DNA of 64,000 nucleotides from Megaustenia siamemsis (lineage: Eukaryota > Mollusca > Gastropoda > Stylommatophora > Ariophantidae). The notes beneath the pieces were generated by a model that did not search any database, was not told the origin of the DNA, and worked only from the letters and a program-made list of their open reading frames with translations. The DNA lies in NCBI GenBank assembly GCA_032433765.1, contig JAVIAB010000124.1, positions 97,363,202 through 97,427,201 of the forward strand, given 5' to 3'. The position numbers and the translations under genes were made by a program. Shown here piece by piece: positions 53,428-64,000 of this stretch (within the stretch, counting starts at the first letter, position 1; the number at the start of each line of letters is the position of its first letter).

Positions 53428-53536
53428 TTTAATAACAGGATAACTTAATAAAAAGTCTAGTATGGTATTTACTATTTTATATTATATAAAATAGTAAATA
53501 CCATACTAGACTTTATTAAGTTATCCTGTTATTAAA
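53428..53536. repeat. 109-bp near-perfect palindrome
   Basis: The left arm 'tttaataacaggataactta', 'ataaaaagtctagtatggta' and 'tttactattttata' is mirrored to 53536 with only two extra A bases on the left. Arms are about 52 bp and the centre is a few bases, so it can form a long hairpin. It lies about 230 bp upstream of the first coding exon of the ADP-ribosylglycohydrolase-like gene. Confidence 0.93.
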
Positions 53537-53763
53537 GGTACAATTCAAATGTTGCTGTTTTCTCATCTGTTTCAGTGTTTGAAAGGAATAAAAGTATCGT
53601 TTTCGCAGCTTGAGAAAGAGAATAAAGAGATGTCATATAAGGTGTATATATACTAATATTTAATATACTTCTCTTCTCCGAAGGGATCCTACAATATTTG
53701 TTCATGGAGGACGGTAGATAGTGTTGCTGTAAGTTACACTGTGCAACTGTGGTGCTGGCAGAT

Positions 53764-53845
53764 ATGGAAGCATTGCGGCTTTTGCCCTTACAACAACAGA
53801 GGAAAGTTGCTGCTATTGTTGGAGCTTGTGTCGCCGACGCTGCAG
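53764..53845 (+). CDS. J1-like gene, exon 1
   Basis: ATG at 53764; 27 codons plus one base; donor CAG|GTTGGT. It ends VADAA, and the split codon with exon 2 gives Ala, restoring ADAAAQPLHW. The short N terminus before the VGACVADAA core agrees with the family. Confidence 0.85.
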
Positions 53846-56800
53846 GTTGGTGATTTTAACATCAGGAATATATTATATTTTCCAGTTTGGGAAATGTATA
53901 TGTTGGTCACAAGTATACTTGACAAGTAGTTCGGTTGTTGTCTTTTTTGCAAGGAATCCACCATAGTTACGATGAGAATGTTATGATGTAATCATCATCA
54001 TCAAACACCATGCCTGTAGGCATATAGGTGATCATCATATTGTTTCTCCACAACTCCCGATCTCGACAATTATTTATAATTTTAGTCGTTGACCTTCCGC
54101 CAAGCCTCTTTGCTATCTCTCTTAAGCTATCTTCTATGACTATATGACGTAATATTATATATTATTATCATGATAATTTTGAAAAATATTTTTCGATAAT
54201 TTACGAGTTTAGCATCATAAATTATTTCTGTTTGAAGTAACGTCCCTTTGCATTTTAATAGTCATTCTCTAATCTGTCATTAGAAAACTCCTTGGTTAGG
54301 ATTAGGAATACACATAACTTAACCCTGAACTTTGCTGAACAAATTTAATAAATTAAATAATATAATATTGAAATTATATATATTATAATACTTAAAGTTG
54401 TAATATAGCAGTTAGTAATAGTATTAAAAAAAAGTAAAGTACCTCCGTCACGCCAAGTGGCGTATAGGGAATATGGTGTTAGTGACCATAAATTTTACAG
54501 ACCTTCGGCACATTATTTTTGGGGTAATGTGGTTGGTATTACGCCCGTACCGCTTTACTTTCCCAGAAAAAAATCTGGTACCCATTAAAGGCTGGGTGAA
54601 CCAGAAGCCTTCTGTTGGGATCAAACCCTACCTCTTGTTCTGTGTAGTCCAGTTCACTAACCACTGAGCTATCGTGGCTTAGTAATAGTATAAATAAGTA
54701 ATATATTAAAATAAGGTAATAGTTGCCACTACACTACAGTCTACATTCTCTGAAGTTCTTACTTAAAGTGAGTGACTTTCTTATTTTTTATTCATTGGGT
54801 GCCTTACGTATTATCATTATTTCATTACTATATATATATATTTAAAAAAATTATTTTCTGAGTATTTCATATCTTCACATAAATGCCTTTGCCCACAATG
54901 TGTACTGTTTTAGTTTCTTGCTTTCCTCCCTTGAAGCTTATATTCATAAGCTTATAGGCTTCACGTGGCCTTTTTGAGATAGATAAGTACTTGCTTTTTG
55001 TGTGTGTGTTTGTATTAATATTTGTTGTTTTGTACCTGATGAAGACTTGCTGAAATGTCACAGTTTGTCTCGTCTCTCCTTAGGTTTAGCTGCCTAAGAC
55101 CATTTTATTTTTACTTAAGTTTGAATATACTATATCCTGGCTTACAATCATCTATCAATCATTATCAATCTCAACACCTTTGTGGAGCAAACATATTGAA
55201 CAAAAATCTGTCCTTGGTTTTCCAGCTTATAGTCCTACCTTTCTGTCTTGTCTCACATTTATCAGTTTCAAAATCACTTATCCATGTGCTTTTCTTCAAG
55301 GTTTTTAGCTGTTTTTATTTTATTACTGAATTACAAGAAATGTTAAACATAGTGGATTTATAGCTCTCATTGCTTTGGCCTCTTTCAAAACATTTTCATT
55401 ACTCGACTTAAGTGACCATATATTCTCAACATCCTTATGTAAAACCACATTTCTACAGCCTCCAGTGATTTTCTTGTCTGTTGTCCTATTGTCCATGATT
55501 CACATCCATATGTTAAGACTGGCCCAACAAAACATTTAAGAACTCTTTTTCTTGTTTCTATTGTCAAAAATAGATTGCACATTATCTTCTTAATTTTTTG
55601 GAATATTGTTTTTGCCTGAATCATTCTGCATCTCACCTCTGTTGTACATCTACCATCTAAGGTTAACAATGCTCCAAGATATTTAAATTCATTTACCTAC
55701 TTTAATATTGTTTCACTTGTCTTTATTGTGCACTGCGGTGATGTTTTTTCTTTGTAGTTACCATTACTTCTGTCTTTTTGCTATTAAGGCTGAGTCCTTT
55801 ATTTTTGCTTTCCTTCGCCCTAATGTCTAACATTTCTTGTAACTCATTTTCACTCTTAGCGATTCATTTTTTATTAATATTTAATTTAAAATAAAATTAA
55901 TAATTTTGCCTAAAACAGCTCAGCCTTTACATTGGATCTACAAGGAAGATGTGTTACTAAAACTGACAGAAGGGTTGGAAGAGATTGAGTTCCGAGAACC
56001 GTCCGCTAATCCCTTTTACAGAATTGACACAGGAAGAAACACTTGTTATGGTGATCAGGCTTATGTTGTACTCAAGTCACTGGTTGAATCAGGAGGTTGG
56101 TTTCATACAAAAAATATGTCACATCCAATTTAAAATATTATACAATTTATTTATTTTTGTTATGTAGTATAAGATTTATTGTCTGTCTGTGTTAAGATAT
56201 GATCCACTAGAGAATCACTATGCAGAACAAATACTAGGGAAGGCTCTACCATGGGACTAAGAAACATCCAAGAACTTACAGCAGATTGTTAATTGTGAAG
56301 GACTATGATTTCTACCCTTTGTGCTGTCTTTGGCCACAGAGGAAAACGAATGAATGAATTAAAGATGAATAAATTAAGATGGAACATATAGCACAAGAAT
56401 TATTGTCATCTTTATTTAATCGGAATTTCTTTCTACACACAAGTTGTTGTTTTTAGCATCAGAGTTACTGCCATTTGTGTTTGGGTCAGACCTTAAGAGA
56501 AATGAAAATTAACAAATACTTTATTGTGAAGTTTGATTTAAAAAAAGCTGTCATATTTTGACTGTATCAAACACCACAATGGGACCAAGATACATGTCAG
56601 TCCAGGGCTAAAAGCGGGAAGTGGGTGATAGATGACTACTTAAGTCAGGATCAGTGTAAACATTTGATCAAGATTCTACTCCACTCTCTCCAGTAGATTG
56701 AGTTATTTGCAGGTCATCATCATTGCATTTTGAACATGTCCATAGGTGCTCAGATCCCTTCCTCAGCAAGTCCCACAGTGTCCAGCGACTGACGACTCCA

Positions 56801-59800
56801 GTTCTGTGTTGGTTGATAATTCTTCTTACACTCCCACTAAGTTTCTCATTTCTGGCTGTGCCCATCTTAACTCCCATCTCTTTAATCCAAAGGAGTGATG
56901 TGGATTCGTGGTTGTTGAAGTCCTGTGCTCTTCCCACATCTTGAGTTGGCCAGTCCCTCCAGTAGATCTGGGAACGAACTAAACAAGTTTTGTCAAACAA
57001 GTACAGGTCAAGAGAGAATGTAGCCCGATACGTGAAAGAGCCATACTGAAGTCTGTTATTGTAACTGAAAAGCCCAAATGTTACAAAACATATTCAGCCA
57101 CTTAATGTCTTTTAAACCTAGATCACGAAACTTATTTGAATTTGTTTTACAAAGCTGTCATAAAATTTAATTTATCTATCTATCTATTGTCCTTTTGAGC
57201 CGAAGACGGCACATAGGACAGAACCACAATCTCAAAAACAGAAACCTTGCTTGCCAAAATGACACATATTGCGGAGATCACCGCTTCTAAAATCTATGGC
57301 TTTGTTTCCATAACAATACTTTTTTACAATGACAGCTTGTCAAGCCACCAATCTCCTTAGTCGCCTCTTATGACATGCCAAGAAGGTAACAGAGTTACTA
57401 TTCTTTACTTCTTTCAAAATGAGTCCCTGGTAACACACAGGAATTAAAATTTAATACCCATATAAAAACCTTATTAACTTTGAGCAAGAGAAAAGGAAAC
57501 TATACACATGGAAAAGCCCTGGAGATAGGAAGAGGAATCAAATAGATTACATAATGATAAAAGAAAGGTTCCGTAACAGCGTAAAGAAAGCCAAAACCTA
57601 CCCAGGAGCAGATATTAATTCTGATCACAATCCTGTAATGATTAAAATGAAAATCAAACTAAAGAGAAACAAGCAAAAATCTAATTCATCAACAAATCCA
57701 CTCGATATAACAGCTTTAAATCAAAAAGATATTAAAGATACCTATACAATACAAGTAAAGAACACATACCAGAAGCTGCTAGAGGAAGGAATTGAACAAT
57801 ACAGAAGAGAAAATCCTGATGAAAAAGTAACAACCAAATGGCAATGCATAAAGAAAAGCATACAAAAAGCCTGCGACACCTTACCCAAAAGAGAAAAGAA
57901 CAAAAAACAAAAATGGATAACTAACACCATCTTAGAAAAAATGGAAGAAAGGAGACAAGCGAAGAACACTGCCCAATACAATAAAATAGATAATGAAATA
58001 CGCAAAATATGCAAAAAGGCAAAAGAAGACTGGCTCAGCCAAAAATGTATAGAAATAGAAACTATGGAAAGCAAACAAGACCTAAGAGGAATGCACACAG
58101 AAATAAAGAGAATGACTAATAAAAATAAAAAAGCCACAGAAGGTGGATGCATTGCAGACAAAAAAGGAAAAATGCTAACAGACAATAAGGATATCATAGA
58201 TAGATGGCAGGAATATATAACAGAACTATTTCATGATCAAAGGGACAAGAAACCAGTTATAAAATGTACATCAGGCTATAAAATCTTAAAATCTGAGGTG
58301 GAAAAAGCTATAAAAACAATGAAAAGGGGAAAAGCAGCAGGACCTGAAAGCGTACAGATAGAGATGATACAGGCACTTGAAGATTTTGGCATTGAAGTGA
58401 TTACAGACATATGCAACGACATATACCACACAGGATACATACCAAATGAACTAAAAACATCAACTTTCATTGCATTGCCTAAAAAGAATGGTGCAGTTGA
58501 ATGCAGTGACTTTAGAACAATAAGCCTAATGAGCCATGTTACAAAAATCTTGCTAAAAGTTATACAAGGAAGGATTCAGAATAAAATCAATACTGAATTA
58601 GATGAGCAGCAATTTGGATTTAGGAAAAATAGCGGGACAAAAGAAGCCATATTCTGCATGAGAACATTAATCAAAAAATACACAGAAGTAAACAAACCAA
58701 TATATGCATGCTTCATAGACTACACCAAAGCTTTTGCTAGAGTACACCACAAACAACTTATAGAATGCCTAGAAGAGATACATCTAGATGACATGGATAT
58801 ACGACTAATATGCAATCTATACTGGGAGCAAACAGCAATAATAAAATATAACAAAGAGTTCTCTACACCCATTGATATAAAAAGAGGAGTAAGACAAGGA
58901 TGCATCCTATCACCAAGCTTGTTCAATCTATACACTGAGCAAATCTTTAAAAACATCATAGAGATGCCAGGCCTACAAATTAATGGAAAGATAATCAATA
59001 ACCTAAGATATGCTGACGATACTGTACTATTAGCAGAAAATCCTAAAGACCTACAACAATTACTTAATGAAATAAACACGACAAGCAAAAAATATGGACT
59101 AGATATGAACATCAAAAAGACTAAAACTATGATCATAAACAAAGAAAATACTGAAAACCCACAAGTGGATATCAAAATTGAAGGAATAGACCTTGAGACA
59201 GTTCAAAACTACAACTACCTTGGACAAACTATAACCAGTGATGGAAAATGTACAACTGAAATAAACAAAAGAATAGGAATGGCAAAAAAGTAATTTTAAT
59301 GTTATGAAGGACATACTAACATCAAAACAAATAACACCAAAGCTAAAACTAAGAATAGCAAAATGTTACATCTTCTCAATATTCCTATATGGTGCTGAAA
59401 CATGGACATTAGACAAGAAAACAGAACAGAGAATTGAAGCCTTCGAAATGTGGATTTATAGAAGATTAGGTAGAATTGGATGGAAGGAAAAGAAAACAAA
59501 CGATGAAGTCTTAAAACAACTAAAAATGAAAAGAGAACTTCTGAACACAATTAGAACAAGACAAATGCGATTCTTGGGCCATGTTAAAAGACACAACAGC
59601 CTACTGAAAGTAATCCTGGAGGGGAAAATACAAGGTAAAAGAGGCAGAAGCAGACCAAGATTAACATGGACGAGTAACATCAAAAGATGGACAAATCAAC
59701 CGATGACAACCTGCACCATCAAAGCAAGAGATAGAGCAGAATGGCGCTCCATGGTAGCCAACCTTCGTTGCGGAGACGGCACTCAATGATGATGATTAAC

Positions 59801-62800
59801 TTTGAGAAAAAAATTGTTTCTTACATTCTGTTACAAATATGTTGAAGAATGACATTTATAAATAAATATAGCCTAAAAATAATTCAAAGGAGCACAGTCA
59901 GTACAAAGGGGGACATTATGCCACTGACAAAGAGCTTTATTACAAACAACACAAAAGTTTGTTGTACTTTTTCTGGATTTTGTGGGGCACAGGTAACAAC
60001 TTGTTCATGAAGGATTAGCCTGAGGTTGAACTGTCAACTTTGGGTTTAATTTTTAGAATGTCTCAATATTTTACTTAACGAAACTGAAAAGCCCAATCTC
60101 ATGAAATGATAATATTTTTAATGATGAACCAGCAGTATTTTGAAAACAGAAACATGTGGTGTCAATGAAGCTTCCTTAAAAACATGTTGCCTTCATTTAG
60201 GAAGGTATGCGGCAGGAAAAGGCGACCGTGTGTGCAAACGAAAAATTTTTTAATTGTATTTTTTATGAATGATTGTAATGTATGGTTAAGGGTTGGTTAA
60301 TGTGAAAGGAAATAATCACATTGAACACAGAAAGGTGAACAAGAAACACCATAATGACATTGAGAGGAAGAGAAGTAATCAAAGTGAACAAGAAATGCCA
60401 TTATGGCATTGAAAGAAAAAAGAAATCTCAGTGAACACAGAAAGGTTAACAAGAAACACCATAATGGCATTGGATGAACAATAATGGAGAATATAGTTCC
60501 TGGAAAGGAAGAAGGGATTTGGAGATGGGGATAAGTGACAATGGGGTCAAGATATTATCATCATCATCATCCCATAACTCTTGGGGACGTTGGGGCATCA
60601 GTGACAGGCTTTGTCAACCTTCTTTGTTTCTCTATATTTTCAGTCATTCTTTGAGATTCTGAAAACTAAAGACCTGTCTATTCTTTGATGTTATCTTTCC
60701 ATCTCTTTCTCTGCTTACCTCTCTTTCTTGATCCTTTCACAGTTTTTTGCAGAATAATCTTCACTAGGTCAGACAATCAAGATTGGCCATACCATTTCAT
60801 TTTGCACTTCTTCACAATAATCAAAAGGTCATCTCCATATAGGGAGCCACGATAGCTCAGTGGTTAGTGAACTGGACTACTAAGGACAAGAGGTAGGGTT
60901 CGATCCCAACCGACGGCTTCCGGGTTCACCCAGCTTTTAATGTGTACCTGATTTTTTTTTCAGGGAAAGTGAAGCGGCACGGGCGTAATACCGACCACAT
61001 TACCCCAAAAATCATGTGCCAAAGGTTTGTAAAATATATGGTCACTAACACCATATTCCCTATACGCCACTTGGCGTGACGGGGAGTACTTTACATTTTT
61101 TTTTAACTTCATCTCCATATCTTGTATTTTCTTCTGTACTGAGATATCAGTGACTTCCATAACAGTCTACACTCACTGGGGTAGACAACAATGCTATACA
61201 GTGAGAAACAATTAGACTTGCAGTAAAAGGTGCAACATCCTCTCGTTACAAGTTTGTTGGTTGGAGAATTCAGAATATAGTTTAACACAATAGTTTTCAT
61301 CTGGCGATGGATAGTTCTTTTTCATGAAATCTTATTTTTTCACCCACCTTCAAATTTTATAACAATTAAGTACAAAGGTAGTCTGAATTTTGCACAAATG
61401 GTTTTTTGTTTTATAATTTTAAGAAAATATCAAACCGTGTACTCTAATCATTAGATTTTACTGTAAATTATGTTGATTTTCTAACAATGCAAGCCAAAGG
61501 CTTATCCATATTACATTGAATAGTAATATAACCGATCCCTTTTAGATTCCTTGCAAAAGTGCATGTATAATAACACAGTTACCTTTAGCATAGTGATGAA
61601 TTTACACTTTAAACTCTTCATGGTTTTAAAAATCAAGTAGTCATTTCACAACAGCATACAAATTATCACACATACAGGAATATTCATTAATAGTAAATAT
61701 TTTGTCAAAATACGCCTCTGGACCAATTTAACAAGGAACCGGAAATGAAATTACAGAAATAAACCTTGGAGTGGCACACGTCTTACAAGTTAAGAGTGTG
61801 AAACGGTGCTAAGATTGTGTGTTGTGCACATGAAATTTGCCTTTTTAATTGGTGAGTTGATTACAACAGATGTGGGTATTGTAAAATCCTAAAATTTAGT
61901 ACGAGCAAGAAAATCATATTTTTATATACCTCAAAAAAGCAAAAATCTTTCCTAAATGCATAAAAGTAGGGCAAAAAATCAGACTGAAGGTTGGTGAAAA
62001 AATAAGATTTCACGAAAAAGAATTACAGAAATTCATTAAACAGTTTCAGAGATAATTAATAAAATCTGTGGACACGAATCTCTGAATGAACTATAGATGC
62101 AAGAACAATAAGAAAAATAACCTCTACTGAGATAAAAATGTGTTAGACGAATGACAGGAAACAACCTGAGAGATAAGGTCAGAAATGAAGAGCTGAGGAA
62201 AAAAGCTAGGAATAACCCCCACCATAGATTATATAAAGAAACAACAGATAACATGGTTTGGCCATACGATCATTCAATAAAAGTTGTGAGAACACCAGAC
62301 TCAAGGGCCGACCACAAAAAAAATGGATTGACAGAATATTAGAAGCACTGGGCAACATAACAGCAGCAGATGCGAACAGAAGAGCAAAAGACCACAAATT
62401 ATATCTCCCCTCGAAGCTGAAAGACAAATGAGGAAGGCAAGAAGAATTGATGCCCATTCTTTTGTCTCAAAATACATATATGCCAGCATTACAATTAAAA
62501 ACATAGTGTCAAAATATTGTGTTGTGACATTGGTTTTGTATGTATTGAATGAGAATTATTATCTATTGAGACCTTATGTCATGTTGCATAGGAGTTGTTA
62601 TCTGTTTAAATGTTATGTAATATAACATCATAATTGTATTTTAAGATTGTGCTATGTAGCAATTGTGTCATATATATTGAGATAAAGTGTCATGTATCTG
62701 CAGAATCCTCTATCATGTTATAGTTCTATTTTAGGCCTGAATACTGAAAACCTGACACAAGCAACATATCAATTCTTTGGACCAGATTCTGAGTATGAAA

Positions 62801-62845
62801 ACAGGGAAACCAACCAATATGCTGTTGGGAAAGAAAACAAAATAG
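53764..62845 (+). CDS. Crystallin J1-like ADP-ribosylglycohydrolase, first three exons (gene runs past the right edge)
   Basis: Exons 53764-53845, 55919-56095 and 62735-62845 join in phase 1 at each junction. The product begins MEALRLLPLQQQRKVAAIVG and continues ACVADAAAQPLHWIYKED, EFREPSANPFYRIDTGRNTC, YGDQAYVVLKSLVESGG, and TQATYQFFGPDSEYENRET. The ADAAAQPLHWIY, FxEPSxNPFYxxxTGRxTCYGDQ and FGPxSxYE patterns are those of the J1-crystallin/ADP-ribosylglycohydrolase family, whose members remove or bind ADP-ribose or serve as lens proteins in some invertebrates. Only 124 of an expected 330 or so residues are in the window. Intron 2 is 6.6 kb and holds a long RTE LINE. The exact substrate cannot be told. 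Confidence 0.85.
53990..54145 (-). mobile_element. LINE family B' tail fragment, minus
   Basis: 'catcatcatcaaacaccatg' is followed by the reverse complement of the 'agagacatgatcacctacgc' region and 'cgatctcgacaatt', matching 41860-41998 with differences. Confidence 0.75.
54146..54411. other. AT-rich intronic DNA
   Basis: No feature recognised. Confidence 0.4.
54425..54678 (-). mobile_element. S1 SINE, minus, with 13-bp target duplication
   Basis: Full copy in reverse orientation, from 'gtaaagtacctccgtcacg' to 'actgagctatcgtggc'. It is flanked by 'ttagtaatagtat' at 54412-54424 and 54679-54691, within intron 1 of the J1-like gene. Confidence 0.94.
54692..55369. other. Intronic DNA, nothing recognised
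   Basis: Contains a short (AT)n near 54830. The frame at 55055-55363 has no recognisable domain. Confidence 0.4.
55370..55880 (-). mobile_element. LINE fragment, post-RT region, minus
   Basis: From 55880 down the minus strand reads LSLNSKKTEVMVT-like, TLDGRCTTEVRCRMIQAKTI, FQKIKKIMCNLF, LKCFVGPVLTYGCESWTIGQ, LEAVEMWFYIRMLRI. It is family B-like and ends 40 bp from exon 2 of the J1-like gene. Confidence 0.82.
55919..56095 (+). CDS. J1-like gene, exon 2
   Basis: Acceptor 'cctaaaacag' (AG 55917-55918), donor GGAG|GTTGGT. 177 bp, phase 1 at both ends. It carries AQPLHWIYKED, REPSANPFYRIDTGR and TCYGDQAYVVLKSLVESG. Confidence 0.88.
56096..56689. other. Intronic DNA, nothing recognised
   Basis: No exon or repeat supported. 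Confidence 0.4.
56690..56960 (-). mobile_element. 3' end of Nimb-like LINE, minus
   Basis: The minus strand reads DVGRAQDFNNHESTSLLWIK, EMGVKMGTARNEKLSGSVRR, IINQHRTGVVSRWTLWDLLR, ending CSKCNDDDLQITQ at 56707. This is the best-preserved frame of this common 3' end. Confidence 0.88.
57168..57430 (-). mobile_element. LINE 3' end with tetranucleotide tail, minus
   Basis: 'tttatctatctatctattgt' is followed by 'ccttttgagccgaagacggc', a block related to but distinct from family A. Then comes 'gccaccaatctccttagtcg' with 'cctcttatgacatgcc', a block also found in other LINE 3' parts. Confidence 0.65.
57452..59800 (+). mobile_element. RTE-type LINE, 5' truncated, nearly intact RT
   Basis: The element starts inside the endonuclease domain and runs through reverse transcriptase and the C-terminal tail to a stop and 'tgatgatgatt' at about 59790. 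It lies in intron 2 of the J1-like gene in the same orientation. The left edge is at about 57440 where the reading frame fails. No clear target duplication was found. Confidence 0.9.
57470..59789 (+). pseudogene. RTE LINE polyprotein: endonuclease end, reverse transcriptase, C-terminal tail
   Basis: Upstream of the ATG at 57554 the frame is already open and coding (KRKLYTWKSPGDRKRNQIDY), so this ATG is not the true start. SDHNPV closes the endonuclease domain. Reverse transcriptase follows: KRGKAAGPESVQIEMI, STFIALPKK, FRTISLMSHVTKILLKV, QFGFRKNSGTKEAIF, motif A ACFIDYTKAFARVHHK, GVRQGCILSPSLFNLY, and the catalytic YADD in NNLRYADDTVLLAEN. In motif A the normally conserved second Asp (AFD) is Ala, while the first Asp is kept. 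One extra base at about 59292 shifts the frame; it resumes in KDILTSKQITPKLKL through YGAETWTLDKKTEQRIEAFE to CGDGTQ. Confidence 0.92.
59801..60547. other. Intronic DNA with a short local repeat
   Basis: Between about 60300 and 60470 a 55- to 60-bp unit ('agtgaac..agaaa..', 'caagaaacaccataatg') is repeated about three times. Nothing else is recognised. Confidence 0.5.
60548..60828 (-). mobile_element. LINE family G tail, minus
   Basis: The minus strand reads DDLLIIVKKCKMKWYGQS, KTVKGSRKRGKQRKRWKDN, IKE, ending near the CATCATCATCAT run at 60557, which is its trinucleotide tail. Stops interrupt the frame. Confidence 0.65.
60841..61108 (+). mobile_element. S1 SINE with 12-bp target duplication
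   Basis: Full copy flanked by 'tcatctccatat' at 60829-60840 and 61109-61120; it interrupts the 5' side of the family G fragment, whose sequence continues after the second duplicate. Confidence 0.94.
61121..62065. other. Intronic DNA, nothing recognised
   Basis: AT-rich; no exon, repeat or transposon supported. Confidence 0.4.
62066..62440 (+). mobile_element. LINE family E fragment
   Basis: It contains 'agatgcaagaacaataagaa' and the sequence of RRMTGNxLRDKVRNEELRK, then ADANRRAKDHKLYLPSKLKD. It corresponds to 42190-42560, with more frameshifts. Confidence 0.8.
62441..62734. other. Intronic DNA before exon 3
   Basis: A T-rich tract ending 'gttctattttag' provides the acceptor for exon 3. No other feature. 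Confidence 0.5.
62735..62845 (+). CDS. J1-like gene, exon 3
   Basis: Acceptor AG at 62733-62734, donor ATAG|GTCAGT. 111 bp, phase 1 at both ends. It codes LNTENLTQATYQFFGPDSEY and ENRETNQYAVGKENKI; FGPDSEYE is a family landmark that precedes the next conserved block in known members. Later exons are outside the window. Confidence 0.8.
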
Positions 62846-63109
62846 GTCAGTTTTTAAGACACGTGTTATCTTTTGTGTTTAAATAATGAAATTAGTGACT
62901 ATATTCCTGAAATCAGAAGTGTTTGAGTCAAAAAAATTTGCGAATAGAATTGTGGTGTATGAACTGGCAACAATGGTGAAGAGTCATGTGTCAGTGTGTT
63001 ATGTCTCTCTCGTAACCTTATATACTGTGAGTCATGAGAGGGAGCTGCAGATTTTTATCCTAGGTTAAGTGTGTTGTACTAGCAAATATTGTCTAGTGGT
63101 TAGGATTCC

Positions 63110-63645
63110 ATGCTCTCACATGGCAGGGCAAAATAACCAACTTAGCTGTCCTGCAATGTGTTAAGACCCAAACGGTCATGTCAATGCTCAGAAGCCAATG
63201 GCTAAAATGACTGGGGTACGTCCAGCAAATGGAGGAAACCCGCATCCCTAAGCAAATACTAAATGATGAACTAATATGTGCTAAAAGACAAATCGGCAGA
63301 CCTAAACTACGATATAGAGATTTCTATATATCATCTCTGAATGATTTCTCCATCTGTGAAAATAACTGGGAACATCTAGCTAGTGATTTCACCTCTTGGA
63401 GAGCATGTATAAGTAAAGGCATAACATCCTTTGAGGCTGTGCTAAGGCAAAACATGGAAGAGAAAAGACTCTTGAAAAAGGATGGAATACCTGTGGATCA
63501 GTGGGCATGACTTGTTCATTCTGTGGCCGTGTATTAGTAAAACATTAGTAGAATCAGTCATGAGAAATATTTGACAAAAACAAAGCCTAACAAAAATACA
63601 CAATAGCCTCCACTAAACCCTCTGACAAGATGAAAAGGGCCATAT
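63110..63645 (+). mobile_element. LINE family D tail, decayed
   Basis: From 63229 an open frame reads RQIGRPKLRYRDFYISSLND, FSICENNWEHLASDFTSWRA, and VLRQNMEEKRLLKKDGIPVD. It matches 48090-48600 including the 3' 'cctccactaaaccctctgac'. The terminal finger is broken. Confidence 0.85.
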
Positions 63646-64000
63646 ACTAGCAAATATTAGTCTTTCCACATCAGGATTTTTGTGATAGTGTCTATCCATC
63701 TGACTCTCAGATTTTCCTCAAGTCCGAAAGCCACATTGTTGATTGTTGCTGACACTTTATGGTGGTACATTTGGCTCCAATCTCATAAAATGGCTTAACT
63801 ACCTTGTTTTCTTTATGTTTGTTGCCTGTGCGATTTATACTTTGTTTTTAATATTTTAGAAGGTTTTTTTTTCAAATAATTTATCTCACAGAGTGTGATA
63901 TTTCTTCCTCATGCCCTAGATAAAATGACATGATTTAGAAGAGCCTGAAAGTGCTGTCTGCGTTGGTAGCAGAACTATTAGTAATCTGTGGTTTGCTGTG
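63646..64000. other. Unassigned DNA at the right edge
   Basis: Part of intron 3 of the J1-like gene if the model is right; no exon recognised. Confidence 0.4.

Overview
This window is nuclear DNA from an animal, most likely a gastropod mollusc and plausibly a freshwater heterobranch snail. It is AT-rich and crowded with micro- and minisatellites. It carries two copies of a rhodopsin-family receptor of the kind expanded as candidate chemosensory receptors in gastropods. Its transposon mix (RTE-type LINEs with trinucleotide tails, an I-superfamily/Nimb-like LINE with RNase H, a long-spacing Tc1/mariner element, hAT and tRNA-headed SINEs) fits molluscs. No bacterial or viral gene organisation is present.

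Layout. 1-6.7 kb: a LINE 3' end, a 29-bp minisatellite, a probable last exon of an upstream gene (1909-2054), a SINE and old LINE fragments. 6.76-15.65 kb: receptor gene 1, three coding exons, 343 aa, with introns full of minisatellites and LINE debris. 15.7-26.1 kb: nested transposons (a LINE split by a Sailor-like DNA transposon, whose edge was then hit by a SINE), several SINEs and a long trinucleotide repeat. 26.19-40.84 kb: receptor gene 2, same exon structure, 349 aa; its intron 1 holds a broken 4-kb Nimb-like LINE and a second Sailor fragment. Its intron 2 starts with a 45-bp satellite made from the end of exon 2 and its splice donor. 41-53.3 kb: SINE, LINE tails, a 22-bp satellite and a 5-kb hAT element (47748-52779) with LINE, EGF-like and minisatellite inserts. 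53.76 kb to beyond the right edge: the first three exons of a crystallin-J1-like ADP-ribosylglycohydrolase, with an almost intact RTE LINE in its second intron.

Host genes. The two receptors lie head to tail with identical intron positions and phases (phase 1, then phase 0) and an identical 215-bp exon 2, so they are a tandem duplication. The J1-like gene also splices in phase across three exons (phase 1 at each junction). Everything else that codes is transposon-derived and mostly broken.

Most notable observation. In both receptor genes a minisatellite inside an intron carries a piece of the exon just upstream. In gene 2 the 45-bp unit repeats the end of exon 2 together with its splice donor, in frame and about 20 times. 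In gene 1 the 51-bp unit in intron 1 shares 22-23 bp with exon 1. Both periods are multiples of three. The gene 2 array could give alternative donors that add blocks of 15 residues to the second intracellular loop.

Limits. All homology calls rest on reading motifs without database search. LINE families are given working letters (A, B, B', D, E, F, G) and 'Nimb-like'; boundaries of decayed fragments are approximate.
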